NCBI GenBank assembly: GCA_030027265.1
Contig: JASENG010000001.1
Span: 124,001-188,000 of the forward strand
Source: Lysinibacillus fusiformis
GTDB taxonomy: Bacteria; Bacillota; Bacilli; Bacillales_A; Planococcaceae
Direction of reading: 5' to 3'
DNA: 64,000 bases
In this document: positions 54,714-63,554 of the stretch, piece after piece
Layout of the letters: each line of letters begins with the position of its first letter
Numbering within the stretch: the stretch's first letter is position 1
The notes under the pieces: model-generated
Databases searched by the model: none
Seen by the model: only the letters and a program-made list of their open reading frames with translations
Told to the model about the DNA's origin: nothing
Made by a program: the position numbers and the translations under genes

Positions 54714-55751
54714 GTGGAACAACAATTAAAGCAATTAGAACAAGAAGCGTTAGCAAAGCTGCAAGCGGCTTCTAACTTAAAAGAATTAAATGACGTTCGT
54801 GTTGCGTATTTAGGGAAAAAGGGCCCGATTACGGATTTATTAAAAGGAATGGGGAAATTATCTCCTGAAGAACGTCCAAAGATGGGGGCTCTTGTTAACG
54901 CAGTACGTGAAAATGTAACTGCACAATTGGAAGAAAGAATCACAATCCTAGAAGAGCAAGCAATTCTAGAGCAATTGGAGAAGGAATCAATCGATGTAAC
55001 TTTACCTGGTCGTAAAGTGCGTCAAGGGAACCGTCATCCATTAACGCGGGTTGTTGAAGAAATTGAAGATTTATTCGTCTCAATGGGTTATGAGATTGCT
55101 GAGGGGCCGGAAGTTGAAAAGGATTATTATAACTTCGAAGCGTTAAATCTGCCAAAAGGCCACCCAGCACGCGATATGCAAGATACTTTCTATATCACGG
55201 AAGAAACGCTTTTACGTACGCACACTTCTCCAGTGCAAGCTCGTACAATGGAGCTGAAAAAAGGTGAACCGATTCGCATTATTTGCCCAGGGAAAGTATT
55301 CCGCCGTGATAATGATGATGCAACTCACTCACACCAATTCATGCAAATTGAAGGGTTGGTTATTGGCGAAAACATTCGAATGAGTGATTTAAAAGGAACA
55401 CTGGATGCGTTAGCGAAAAAAATGTTCGGTGACGATCGTGAAATTCGCTTGCGTCCAAGTTTCTTCCCATTCACTGAGCCGTCCGTAGAAATGGATATTT
55501 CTTGCTTCAAATGTGGAGGCAAAGGCTGTAACGTATGTAAGCATACAGGATGGATTGAAATCTTGGGTGCAGGGATGGTACATCCAAATGTATTGGAAAT
55601 GGCTGGCTATGATTCGAAGAAAGTATCTGGCTTTGCATTTGGTATTGGTGCAGAACGTATCGCAATGTTGAAATACGGAGTAGATGATATTCGTCATTTC
55701 TATACAAATGACAGTCGTTTCTTATCACAATTCCATAGAACAGAAGGGTAA
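54714..55751 (+). CDS. pheS: Phenylalanyl-tRNA synthetase alpha subunit
   Basis: Catalytic subunit of the alpha2-beta2 enzyme, 345 residues. The N-terminal coiled coil (1 to about 90) binds tRNA; the class II core has [67 protein letters not shown] and [17 protein letters not shown]. The start is GTG, seven bases after GGAGGG. Expression depends on the T-box upstream unless a promoter lies within the repeat region. pheT follows 12 bases downstream. Confidence 0.98.
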   Translation: MEQQLKQLEQEALAKLQAASNLKELNDVRVAYLGKKGPITDLLKGMGKLSPEERPKMGALVNAVRENVTAQLEERITILEEQAILEQLEKESIDVTLPGRKVRQGNRHPLTRVVEEIEDLFVSMGYEIAEGPEVEKDYYNFEALNLPKGHPARDMQDTFYITEETLLRTHTSPVQARTMELKKGEPIRIICPGKVFRRDNDDATHSHQFMQIEGLVIGENIRMSDLKGTLDALAKKMFGDDREIRLRPSFFPFTEPSVEMDISCFKCGGKGCNVCKHTGWIEILGAGMVHPNVLEMAGYDSKKVSGFAFGIGAERIAMLKYGVDDIRHFYTNDSRFLSQFHRTEG

Positions 55752-55763
55752 GGGGGTAGAACA

Positions 55764-58169
55764 ATGTTAGTTTCATTAAACTGGTTAAAACAATATGTTG
55801 ATATAGATGGTCTAGCACCAGAAGAGTTAGCTGAGAAAATTACGCGTTCAGGTATCGAGGTAGATGCTGTAATCGATCGTTCTGGGGGAATGACAAATGT
55901 CGTTGTTGGGCATGTCGTTTCAAAAGAAAAACATCCCGATGCGGATAAATTAAATGTTTGCCAAGTTCAAGTGGGGGAAGGAGATATCCGTCAAATTATT
56001 TGTGGCGCTCCAAACGTTGATGCAGGTCAAAATGTCATCGTTGCTTTACCTGGTGCACGTCTGCCAGGTGGCGTGAAAATTAAAAAAGCAAAAATGCGCG
56101 GCCAAGAATCAAACGGTATGATTTGTTCCCTGCAAGAGCTAGGTGTGGAAGGCAGAGTTGTACCAAAAGCTTATGCTGATGGTATTTACGTGCTGCCTGA
56201 AGATGCAGTGCCAGGAAGTGACGCCTTAGAATTAATCGGACTTCGCGATACAGTACTAGAACTTGGATTAACGCCAAACCGCTCAGATGCCCTATCAATG
56301 TTAGGCGTTGCTTATGAAGTGGCAGCGATTTTATCTCAAGAAGTGAAATTGCCTGAAATTCAGTACACTACAGTTTCAGAAAAAGCGGAAGACTACATTA
56401 AGGTTCATGTGGAAGCAAAGGAAAATCCATTATACGCAGCGAAGGTTGTTAAAAATGTGAAAATCGCTGAATCACCACTTTGGCTGCAGCACTACTTAAT
56501 GGCTGCTGGAGTACGTCCACATAACAATGTTGTCGATATTACGAACTATATTTTAATGGAATACGGTCAGCCGCTTCATGCCTTCGACTACGATTCATTG
56601 AAATCAAAAGAAATTCTTGTTCGTTTGGCAAATGAAGGCGAGAAAATCGTTACTTTAGATGAGCAGGAACGTACTTTAAAAGGCCATAACCTTGTGATTA
56701 CAAATGGCACCGAGCCAGTTGCGATTGCTGGTGTAATGGGTGGAGCAAATTCAGAAGTTACAAGTGACACAACAACAGTTGTTATTGAGGCAGCTTACTT
56801 CGATGGTTTCTCAGTTCGCCGGACATCGAAAGAATTAGGCTTACGCTCTGATTCTTCAGCTCGTTTTGAAAAAGGTGTGGATCCAAACCGAGTCCTATTA
56901 GCAGGGGAACGTGCTGCGCAGCTTTTAGCGGAACTTGCTGGCGGCGAGGTTCTAGAGGGCACTGTATTAGTGGACGATTTAGATAAGTCGCCTGCACGTG
57001 TCGTTGTATCTCCTGATTTTATCAATAATCGCCTGGGCATGAAAATTTCTTTAGAAGAGATGCTCTCAATTTTAAATCGCTTGCAATTCGATGTGGAAGC
57101 AGCAAATGGTTTATTAATCGTAGATGCACCAACACGTCGCCAAGATATTAAAATCGAAGAAGATATCGTGGAAGAAATTGCGAGACTTTATGGATACGAT
57201 GAAATTCCAATGACATTACCAGAAGGCAATGATCAAATTGGCGGATTAACGCCATACCAAGCAAAACGTCGAATCGCTCGCAATGTAATGGAAGGGGCAG
57301 GTCTTTACCAAGCTGTCACGTATTCGTTAACTTCCGATGAGCTTTCACAAAAATTTGCTCTTAAAGCAGAAGATACTACAAGATTGCTAATGCCGATGAG
57401 TGAAGAACGCTCGACATTGCGTCAAAGCTTGATTCCACATTTAGTTGAAGCAGCTAGCTATAACGTTGCCCGTAAAGCAGACTCGGTTGCTTTATATGAA
57501 GTTGGATCTGTATTCCTTGGAAAAACAGCAGAGGAACTTCCATATGAAGAAGAGCATCTTGCCCTAGTTGTGTCAGGTAAATGGGTGGACAATGCATGGC
57601 AAGGAGAAAAGCTTGCGGTTGATTTCTTTGTGGCAAAAGGAATTGTGGAAAGCTTATTCGAAAAACTAGGCTTAACTGAGCGCGTATCTTTCGAAAAAGC
57701 AAGTGTAGATGGATTGCACCCTGGCCAAACCGCTGTAATCCTGCTTGACGGAGAAAAAGTGGGAATCATCGGTGGCTTACATCCTACTGAACGTAAAAAA
57801 TATGACCTAAAAGATACATTTGTAGCAGAATTAAACTTAAAAGCTATTCTTACAGCAACAGTTGAGGAATTGGTATATACTTCTGTTCCGCGTTTCCCAG
57901 CAATGACACGTGATATTGCATTAGAGCTTGATCGTTCAAAATCAGCTGGTGAAATTATTGAAATTATCCGCAATGCGGGAACGAAATTATTAAAAGAAGT
58001 AAAAGTGTTCGATGTTTATGAGGGAGATAAAATGGAGGCTGGCAAAAAATCCGTTGCCTTCTCACTAACATACTTCGACCCAGAACGCACATTAACGGAC
58101 GAAGAAGTAGTAAATGCACATAACAAAGTATTAAAAGCTTTAACTGAAGCTGGTGCAGAACTTCGATAA
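55764..58169 (+). CDS. pheT: Phenylalanyl-tRNA synthetase beta subunit
   Basis: An 801-residue tRNA-binding and editing subunit. It has an N-terminal EMAP/OB tRNA-binding domain (VVVGHVVSKEKHPDADKLNVCQVQVG), the B3/B4 editing domain (YLM-like HNNVVDITNYILMEYGQPLHAFD), B5 and a catalytic-like core. A C-terminal anticodon-binding FDX-ACB domain (FPAMTRDIALELDRS, AFSLTYFDPERTLTDEEV) completes it. Full length. It ends the pheST operon with a strong terminator. Confidence 0.98.
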   Translation: MLVSLNWLKQYVDIDGLAPEELAEKITRSGIEVDAVIDRSGGMTNVVVGHVVSKEKHPDADKLNVCQVQVGEGDIRQIICGAPNVDAGQNVIVALPGARLPGGVKIKKAKMRGQESNGMICSLQELGVEGRVVPKAYADGIYVLPEDAVPGSDALELIGLRDTVLELGLTPNRSDALSMLGVAYEVAAILSQEVKLPEIQYTTVSEKAEDYIKVHVEAKENPLYAAKVVKNVKIAESPLWLQHYLMAAGVRPHNNVVDITNYILMEYGQPLHAFDYDSLKSKEILVRLANEGEKIVTLDEQERTLKGHNLVITNGTEPVAIAGVMGGANSEVTSDTTTVVIEAAYFDGFSVRRTSKELGLRSDSSARFEKGVDPNRVLLAGERAAQLLAELAGGEVLEGTVLVDDLDKSPARVVVSPDFINNRLGMKISLEEMLSILNRLQFDVEAANGLLIVDAPTRRQDIKIEEDIVEEIARLYGYDEIPMTLPEGNDQIGGLTPYQAKRRIARNVMEGAGLYQAVTYSLTSDELSQKFALKAEDTTRLLMPMSEERSTLRQSLIPHLVEAASYNVARKADSVALYEVGSVFLGKTAEELPYEEEHLALVVSGKWVDNAWQGEKLAVDFFVAKGIVESLFEKLGLTERVSFEKASVDGLHPGQTAVILLDGEKVGIIGGLHPTERKKYDLKDTFVAELNLKAILTATVEELVYTSVPRFPAMTRDIALELDRSKSAGEIIEIIRNAGTKLLKEVKVFDVYEGDKMEAGKKSVAFSLTYFDPERTLTDEEVVNAHNKVLKALTEAGAELR

Positions 58170-58181
58170 GATGGCTATAAA

Positions 58182-58224
58182 AAAAGAAGAGTCGCTCGAA
58201 ATTACTCGGGCAACTCTTCTTTTT
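58182..58224. terminator. Bidirectional terminator after pheT
   Basis: AAAAGAAGAGTCGC/GCAACTCTTCTTTT with one mismatch has an A run before and a T run after. It lies partly over the 3' end of the converging membrane-protein gene. Confidence 0.8.
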
Positions 58225-58696
58225 TCGATTCAGGCTTGATGAGCCCAACTACTGCAGCAATTGCACCAACAACAGCATGAATCAAGGCAAAGGTATAGAA
58301 ATTAAAATAAATTGTATATGTATATTCATTTAACTTTGGGAGATTCAAAATTGTTGAACTAACCCCACTAATAGTCCCATCGGAAGTGATTAATGCATCG
58401 TTTTTATATTTTAGCGAGAAATACACGAGCACCCCTACCAATAAAAACCCTCCGACAATCGATAACCATTTCATGAACGGATCTGCTGCCCCTCTTGTCA
58501 AAGTAAGCATGTAACGAAATGTTGTAAAGATGCTAAGCAATAAAAACGGCAAAACAAAAATAATCCCGATAAAACCTAAACTTCCATTTTCCACGGATTC
58601 ATCAGGCTGAATTGTGAAAAAATGTCCTATAATTAAAAAACCGATGAGCGAAATTCCGAGACTGATTAACCAGCTTAATCTTAACAAAAACATCAT
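58202..58696 (-). CDS. Membrane protein of unknown function
   Basis: I do not recognise a family. The 164-residue protein has four hydrophobic segments (about 5-25, 41-61, 76-94, 133-155) and a polar loop (KYKNDALITSDGTISGVSSTILNLPKLNEY; about 97-126) that is probably external. The C-terminal tail is charged (KPESKKEELPE). The start has two ATG codons (58696, 58693) after GGAAAGG. It stands alone between pheT and the isochorismatase-family gene and is not part of the Bacillus backbone. Confidence 0.65.
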   Translation of the reverse strand: MMFLLRLSWLISLGISLIGFLIIGHFFTIQPDESVENGSLGFIGIIFVLPFLLLSIFTTFRYMLTLTRGAADPFMKWLSIVGGFLLVGVLVYFSLKYKNDALITSDGTISGVSSTILNLPKLNEYTYTIYFNFYTFALIHAVVGAIAAVVGLIKPESKKEELPE

Positions 58697-58851
58697 CCTT
58701 TCCTATATGTACTATACATGTCCTAATGATTAGTTTCAAATGCAGTAGGAATATAGAAGGAATCTTACAAAAGCAGATTAGAGAATTTAATATCTAATTC
58801 GAATCATATATAATGAATAAAGTAGAAATATTGAACAAAGGGGATATGGAG

Positions 58852-59391
58852 ATGCTTACAAAAGAAGAGACAGTGTTAGTAATAATTGATGTTCAAGGAA
58901 AATTAGCTGAAATTGTTCATGAAAGTGAGTTTGTAGTTTCGAATATAGCCAAGATATCAGAAGGGGTACAAGTTTTAGAATTGCCTGTTTTATGGCTGGA
59001 ACAATACCCAAAAGGACTTGGACCAACTGTTGAAAAAATTGCTCAAACTCTGCCAAATCAAAAGCCGATTGAAAAAATTACGTTCAGTGCTTACGACACA
59101 TCTGAATTTGTAGAACAATTAGAAGCAACTGGCCGTAAAAAAGTGTTGCTTGCTGGAATTGAAACACATATTTGCGTCTATCAAACAGCTGCCCATTTAA
59201 TCCAAAATGGTTATGAAGTTGAAGTGCTGGCAGATTGCACCTCTTCACGTACTGCAAAAAGTCATGAAATCGGTCTTCAAAAAATGATGCAGCTGGGTGC
59301 CAAGCTGACAACTGTAGAAATGGCCTTATTTGAAATGCTCCAGATTGCAAAAGGGGATCAGTTCAAAGCAATTAGCAAACTAGTAAAATAA
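58852..59391 (+). CDS. Isochorismatase-family cysteine hydrolase
   Basis: A 179-residue cytoplasmic hydrolase of the isochorismatase fold. The nucleophile and acid are visible: Asp13 in VLVIIDVQGKLAE and Cys108 in GIETHICVYQTA, with a Lys-containing KPIEKITFSAYDTSEF between them. AAAGGGG sits eight bases before the ATG at 58852; earlier in-frame ATGs at 58813 and 58846 lie in a TATAAT-like -10 (58808-58813) or too near that site. The substrate is not known: amidases such as nicotinamidase and ureidoglycolate-type hydrolases share the fold. The next gene is an SSF symporter, but a terminator lies between. Confidence 0.85.
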   Translation: MLTKEETVLVIIDVQGKLAEIVHESEFVVSNIAKISEGVQVLELPVLWLEQYPKGLGPTVEKIAQTLPNQKPIEKITFSAYDTSEFVEQLEATGRKKVLLAGIETHICVYQTAAHLIQNGYEVEVLADCTSSRTAKSHEIGLQKMMQLGAKLTTVEMALFEMLQIAKGDQFKAISKLVK

Positions 59392-59407
59392 TAAAATAGA
59401 TTGATTG

Positions 59408-59454
59408 AAACCATACTCTCCCTTGTTTTCTATAGGGACGGTATGGTTTTTAAT
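59408..59454 (+). terminator. Terminator after the isochorismatase-family gene
   Basis: AAACCATAC/GTATGGTTT with inner CCCT/AGGG, followed by a T run. Confidence 0.75.
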
Positions 59455-59514
59455 TTCTACAAGATGGGTAGAGAGCATAGGTATAAAAATAACAACAATT
59501 AAAGGGGGAAAGGA

Positions 59515-60942
59515 ATGCTCGCTACATGGACCTGGATTGTGACCGTTGTGCTAAGTTTATTTTTTATCGGGATGTCTCTGAGATTTAGAAAGAAGTCGAA
59601 AGAAAGTTTTTTACAATTTGCCATTGCTGGTGGTACCCTGCCATTTTTTTTACTTTTATTTACCGATCTTGCAACAATTATGGGTGTCGGGAACTTTGTC
59701 GGCCACTCGTCCAAGGGGTTTGAAATCGGGATTGCCAATATTCCATTCATTATTGGAGAACAAGGGGCGAAAATTCTTTTTGCCTTACTTTTTGCAGGAT
59801 TTGCAGCAAGGTTTACCTACAAAAGTATTGCTGAATTATTAAATGATTTAATTTTACGAGATAAGGTTTCAAGAGCGATTGTCGGGGTATTAACATCTGC
59901 CATCATGATTGCCTGGATTGGCGGGCAAGCAAAAGGGATGGGGCAGCTCTTCTCCGTATTTACAGGGGCCGATCCATTGCCGCTAATCTTTTTCTTCTCG
60001 GCAGTGTTTATCATTTACACTATGTTGGGTGGAATGTTATCGGTTGTTTGGACTGATTTTATTCAGGGCGTATTATTGTTGGGCATTGCCATTTGGTTTT
60101 ATATTAAAGTTTACGCCAAAATCGATTTTAGTTACTCAACGTTAAAAACAATGTTAGCGGAAGTTGATGCAAGCCATTTAACGCAACTGGATATTTCTGC
60201 TTGGGAAGTTGTAACGCTGTTTGCTACTGGGTGTTTTGGCGTGTTAGCCGCGCAAATGTATTGGCAGCGCTGCTTTGCGGCCGTAAATCCGAAAGCTGCC
60301 AGCCGTGCTATGCTCTACAGTGGAATCGGAGCGATCATCTTTACCATCTTAGCTTCTGTATCAGGAATGCTAGTTAAAGCTCTCAATCCCGATGCGGATT
60401 CAGCAAATGCAATTTCTTGGTTGATATTAAATGAAATGACTCAATCCGCCGCCCTTGTTTTCTTCATTTTAATCTTCTTAGCCGCTATCTCGAGTGCATC
60501 CTCCTTATTGCATTCTGCCGCTATTGTTATCGTGAACGACCTGATTATTCCGTTTTCTAAAGAAATGAAAGACGCTAAATTAATAGTCCTTTCTAAATGG
60601 CTTGTCGTTATAGTCGGCATATTTGCTACGATTGCTGCCAACTATTCTGAATCCATTATCAATTTGTTTTCCTTTGCCTATACGTTAACGGGCGGTGGAG
60701 TAGTGCCGGTGTTAATCGTTGGTCTTCTTTGGAAGAAGCGGAAGTTCGAAAAATTTGAAATGGGATCGCAAAATAGTCGTGTATCCGTTTGGGGAGGCAG
60801 AGTCGGCCTGCTTTCGGGAGCTATTGCTTCTGTGTTATTTGGAATCCTTTGGGGAGTGCTGATTTCCGCAATCTTAACCATTGTTGTTTCACTAATCCTT
60901 CCAAATAAAACAGATTTAAATAGAACACTAGAAACTGTATAA
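59515..60942 (+). CDS. Sodium:solute symporter (SSF family)
   Basis: A 475-residue membrane symporter with about 12-13 helices. SSF features are the early DLATIMGVGNFVGHSSKGFEIG, IAWIGGQAKGMGQLFSVFTG, the MLGGMLSVVWTDFIQGVLLL segment and AAISSASSLLHSAAIVIVNDLI, the sodium-site helix. GGGGGAAAGGA precedes the ATG. The substrate (amino acid, sugar, carboxylate) cannot be told. It is a single-gene unit in an insertion relative to the pheT-rnhC backbone. Confidence 0.88.
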   Translation: MLATWTWIVTVVLSLFFIGMSLRFRKKSKESFLQFAIAGGTLPFFLLLFTDLATIMGVGNFVGHSSKGFEIGIANIPFIIGEQGAKILFALLFAGFAARFTYKSIAELLNDLILRDKVSRAIVGVLTSAIMIAWIGGQAKGMGQLFSVFTGADPLPLIFFFSAVFIIYTMLGGMLSVVWTDFIQGVLLLGIAIWFYIKVYAKIDFSYSTLKTMLAEVDASHLTQLDISAWEVVTLFATGCFGVLAAQMYWQRCFAAVNPKAASRAMLYSGIGAIIFTILASVSGMLVKALNPDADSANAISWLILNEMTQSAALVFFILIFLAAISSASSLLHSAAIVIVNDLIIPFSKEMKDAKLIVLSKWLVVIVGIFATIAANYSESIINLFSFAYTLTGGGVVPVLIVGLLWKKRKFEKFEMGSQNSRVSVWGGRVGLLSGAIASVLFGILWGVLISAILTIVVSLILPNKTDLNRTLETV

Positions 60943-61089
60943 TGTTTGAAATTTGAAAGAGAAATGGATTGTTGTTGTAGGACATCTCTACAGAGTATTG
61001 GGAATCGATTAAATGCGATAAACCTTGGGGGTATACAATGGCATTTCATAGAGGCAGGCTAGTTGATTTGAGTTTGTTTGAAAAATAAT
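60943..61089 (+). other. Non-coding region after the symporter gene
   Basis: No gene, no clear hairpin terminator for the symporter. The repeat element begins at 61090. Confidence 0.4.
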
Positions 61090-61265
61090 GGGAGAATTTC
61101 CGTTTAAATTAAAAACTCCCCTTATTTTCACTAAAATAAAAGGAGTTTTTCCGCTTATATTGCCCAAACCCTTGTATTTTAGCTCATTTAGAGGAGTTAA
61201 CCGGATAATTTCCGCTTATATCTGCCAATTAAGTTTCCGTTCTATACAATAGACGGAATTTCTCC
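61090..61265. repeat. About 50-bp degenerate direct repeats with inverted ends
   Basis: Units with GGAGTTTTTCCGCTTATAT-like sequence start near 61091, 61141 and 61191. The whole is bounded by GGAGAATTTCCGTT (61091-61104) and GACGGAATTTCTCC (61252-61265), which are inverted copies with two mismatches. No coding potential. Confidence 0.65.
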
Positions 61266-61313
61266 TCCTAAGAATTCACATGAAGAACAGTTTTTATAAA
61301 TTATCGGGTCTAT

Positions 61314-61340
61314 AAAAGCATGGCTATTGCCATGCTTTTT
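61314..61340. terminator. Bidirectional terminator at the end of rnhC
   Basis: AAAAGCATGGC/GCCATGCTTTT with a four-base loop. It serves rnhC on the minus strand. Confidence 0.75.
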
Positions 61341-61347
61341 CAATCTG

Positions 61348-62304
61348 CTATTTCTTTTTATTCAACAGTTTTCTTGCTTTTTCAGTGTTGGCAAAGTGCC
61401 ACTTGGAAATGGATTTTAACTTTTCCTCGCCGTGTTCCAACCAAATACGGGCAGCCATTTCATCGACTTTTCCGCTTGCCCCTTTTTGAAGGTTGACGCC
61501 TACGGATTTTGAGAGCCTATCCATTTCTTTTAAGAAAGCATAACGAGCTAGAATGGATGCAGCTGCCACGGCCACATGAAGCTGCTCGGCCTTTGTTGAA
61601 AACAGTACATTTTCACGGACGATTTCTTTTTCATTTTTTATATGATTATAGTAGATATTTCGCTCGGCAAATTGGTCGATCAAAATATATTCCGGCTTTT
61701 CCGGTTCGATTTTTGCCAAGACGTGCTTGAGTGCCTGATTATGGAGCATGGCCTTGATTTTCCCTTGCGAATAACCTTTTGCCTGAATCGCATTATATTT
61801 ATCATTGCGCAATGTTAATATGCTATAAGGACATACAGCCATGATGTCAGGTGCGATCTTTAACATGATTTGGTCATTCAGCATTTTGGAATCCTTTACC
61901 CCAAGTTCATAGATCAGTTCGATTTTATCTTTCGGCACATAAACGGCCGCCACTGTCACCGGACCGAAATAATCCCCGGTTCCGGTTTCATCTGACCCCA
62001 GTACTGAGTATGTTGCAAAGTTTTCTGGAAGGGTGTCGCCTTTTGTTTTAATCGGTTGATTGGAAGTAGTTTTAGCGGCCGTTTGAGAAGAAACCGCGTT
62101 CACTTCACCCCAACGGCTCGCTTCTCTTGTCGCGCCGGAACCCTGGAACATTACTTTCCCGGATTTATAGACAGTAATCGCCGTATCCGGGAGTTTCGCA
62201 GCAAAAACAACTCCAGGTGCATTTCGTTCGATAATCGATGAAGCATAATAGGTTTTTACCCGATTTTGAACGTCACTTGAAAGCTGTAACACGATATTTG
62301 ACAT
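61348..62304 (-). CDS. rnhC: Ribonuclease HIII
   Basis: Cuts the RNA strand of RNA/DNA hybrids. The 318-residue protein has the N-terminal TBP-like substrate-binding domain (VVFAAKLPDTAITVYKSGKVMFQG) typical of HIII and the catalytic GSDETGTGDYFGPVTVAAVYV (Asp105, Glu106), KDSKMLND and a later ILIDQFAE Asp. The ATG at 62304 follows AAAGGA; a further upstream start would add 20 residues outside the family. Its location after pheT is the Bacillus one. Confidence 0.95.
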   Translation of the reverse strand: MSNIVLQLSSDVQNRVKTYYASSIIERNAPGVVFAAKLPDTAITVYKSGKVMFQGSGATREASRWGEVNAVSSQTAAKTTSNQPIKTKGDTLPENFATYSVLGSDETGTGDYFGPVTVAAVYVPKDKIELIYELGVKDSKMLNDQIMLKIAPDIMAVCPYSILTLRNDKYNAIQAKGYSQGKIKAMLHNQALKHVLAKIEPEKPEYILIDQFAERNIYYNHIKNEKEIVRENVLFSTKAEQLHVAVAAASILARYAFLKEMDRLSKSVGVNLQKGASGKVDEMAARIWLEHGEEKLKSISKWHFANTEKARKLLNKKK

Positions 62305-62484
62305 CAGCTCGTCCTTTCTACATTCATTTTCTGATGAATATCTACTCAGAATGTATATAAACAATCATTTAAGAGTAACAAAGTAGTGTTTGAGTAGTCT
62401 ATAAATTTCATTTATACTTCTAATTATATGCTTTTAAAGAGGATATTGGTCAATTTATATCTTTAAATTATCGGGGGAAGTAAA

Positions 62485-62742
62485 ATGACAAAATTAAAAA
62501 TAGCTTTGTTAAATGAAAGTGGAAGAGTAGTAAAGACATTTACTACTCCAGCTGAGGCGCAGAACTATTGTGTAGAAAATAAAATCTGTAATGCAGGATG
62601 GGTTGCAAGAAGCTTAGAAACGGGAGAAAAATTCTACTATCCTCAAGGTAGACCTTCAACTATTTATAATGGTTATACTGGCGCTGGAATGTCTGTGAAA
62701 AGGTATCGAGTTAAAGAGAAAGATGTTCAGAATAAGTCATAA
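62485..62742 (+). CDS. Small protein of unknown function
   Basis: An 85-residue soluble protein (MTKLKIALLNESGRVVKTFTT, EAQNYCVENKICNAGWVARSLETGEKFYYPQGRP) with a basic C-terminus. I do not recognise it. GGGGGAAG precedes the ATG. Two Cys (at about 29 and 35) and a Gly/Tyr-rich turn (STIYNGYTGAGMSV) are seen. The last codons form the left arm of the terminator, so the end of the gene is fixed by that hairpin. It stands alone between rnhC and the ABC-2 genes. Confidence 0.6.
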   Translation: MTKLKIALLNESGRVVKTFTTPAEAQNYCVENKICNAGWVARSLETGEKFYYPQGRPSTIYNGYTGAGMSVKRYRVKEKDVQNKS

Positions 62743-62757
62743 TCTGAACATCTTTTA
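62719..62757 (+). terminator. Terminator overlapping the end of the 85-residue gene
   Basis: AAAGATGTTCAGA/TCTGAACATCTTT with the stop codon in the loop, followed by TTTT. Confidence 0.8.
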
Positions 62758-62762
62758 TCTGT

Positions 62763-63551
62763 TTAATCGAGCTCCATATTACCTTTTAATCGTGATTGAT
62801 ATTCGGCAAATTTGAGCAGGGAGAGACTGATGGCAAAAAAGATGCAGCCTAATAGCAGTTCTTCGCCTAGTAAAAACAATACATTCGAATAATTGCCTTC
62901 GTTCAGGATGTCTTTTGTAAGTTGCACCCCTCTCGTTAAGGGTGTAAACTGCCCGACTAGCTGCAGCCAATCCGGCATTCTTGCAATTGGATAGCTCGCC
63001 CCGCTAACTAACAGCAGCAAGCTTGCAAGCATATTGGACCAAAGATGCATGGAAGGGGACCATAGACAAAAGCTTGCTACGATTAAACCTAGACCGCAAG
63101 CGGAAAAGATGGAACAAAGCCAAATTAATAGCAGTATAAGACTTTCTCTCAATGTAATCGATAGATCGAAGAGAAGGATGCCGAATAGTAGCCCAAGCAT
63201 TGCAGTAAAAAGGCCATTTAACACATGAGCAATAGATCTCGATAAAAATAAACTGAATTTATTGGCAGGTGTACACATTACAAGGTGAAGCGTTCCAGTT
63301 CTTCTATCGGAAGTAATGACAGACATAATGCCGAAAACGGAATTTAACACACAAAGCAGCAATGCATTTGCCGCTACATAGCCTAAGAGATTTTCTCCTT
63401 TGTAAACATAATTTACTAAAGTAGAGAAGAAAATCAGCTGGCTCAGAGGGCTTAGCACCATTACGAAAAGATATACCTTTGGATCGAGCCAGCCAAATAA
63501 AGCTTTGTAAGAAAGAAAACTATGGCGTATAAATCTCCCAGTTGCTTCCAT
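62763..63551 (-). CDS. ABC-2 type transporter permease
   Basis: A 262-residue permease with six membrane segments of the ABC-2 export class (VYLFVMVLSPLSQLIFFSTL, then SDRRTGTLHLVMCTPANKFSLFLSRSIAHVL). The TSDRRTGTL segment is the usual coupling region, and the late TPLTRGVQLTKDIL is typical. It starts three bases after the stop of a second ABC-2 permease, so the two probably form a heterodimeric exporter whose ATPase lies outside the window. The substrate is unknown. Confidence 0.85.
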   Translation of the reverse strand: MEATGRFIRHSFLSYKALFGWLDPKVYLFVMVLSPLSQLIFFSTLVNYVYKGENLLGYVAANALLLCVLNSVFGIMSVITSDRRTGTLHLVMCTPANKFSLFLSRSIAHVLNGLFTAMLGLLFGILLFDLSITLRESLILLLIWLCSIFSACGLGLIVASFCLWSPSMHLWSNMLASLLLLVSGASYPIARMPDWLQLVGQFTPLTRGVQLTKDILNEGNYSNVLFLLGEELLLGCIFFAISLSLLKFAEYQSRLKGNMELD

Positions 63552-63554
63552 TCG

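Noticed and set aside
54482-54943. Minus-strand reading frame with seven-residue YERF-type repeats
   Set aside because: It follows the 21-bp DNA repeats and runs antisense into pheS; no ribosome binding site and no family.
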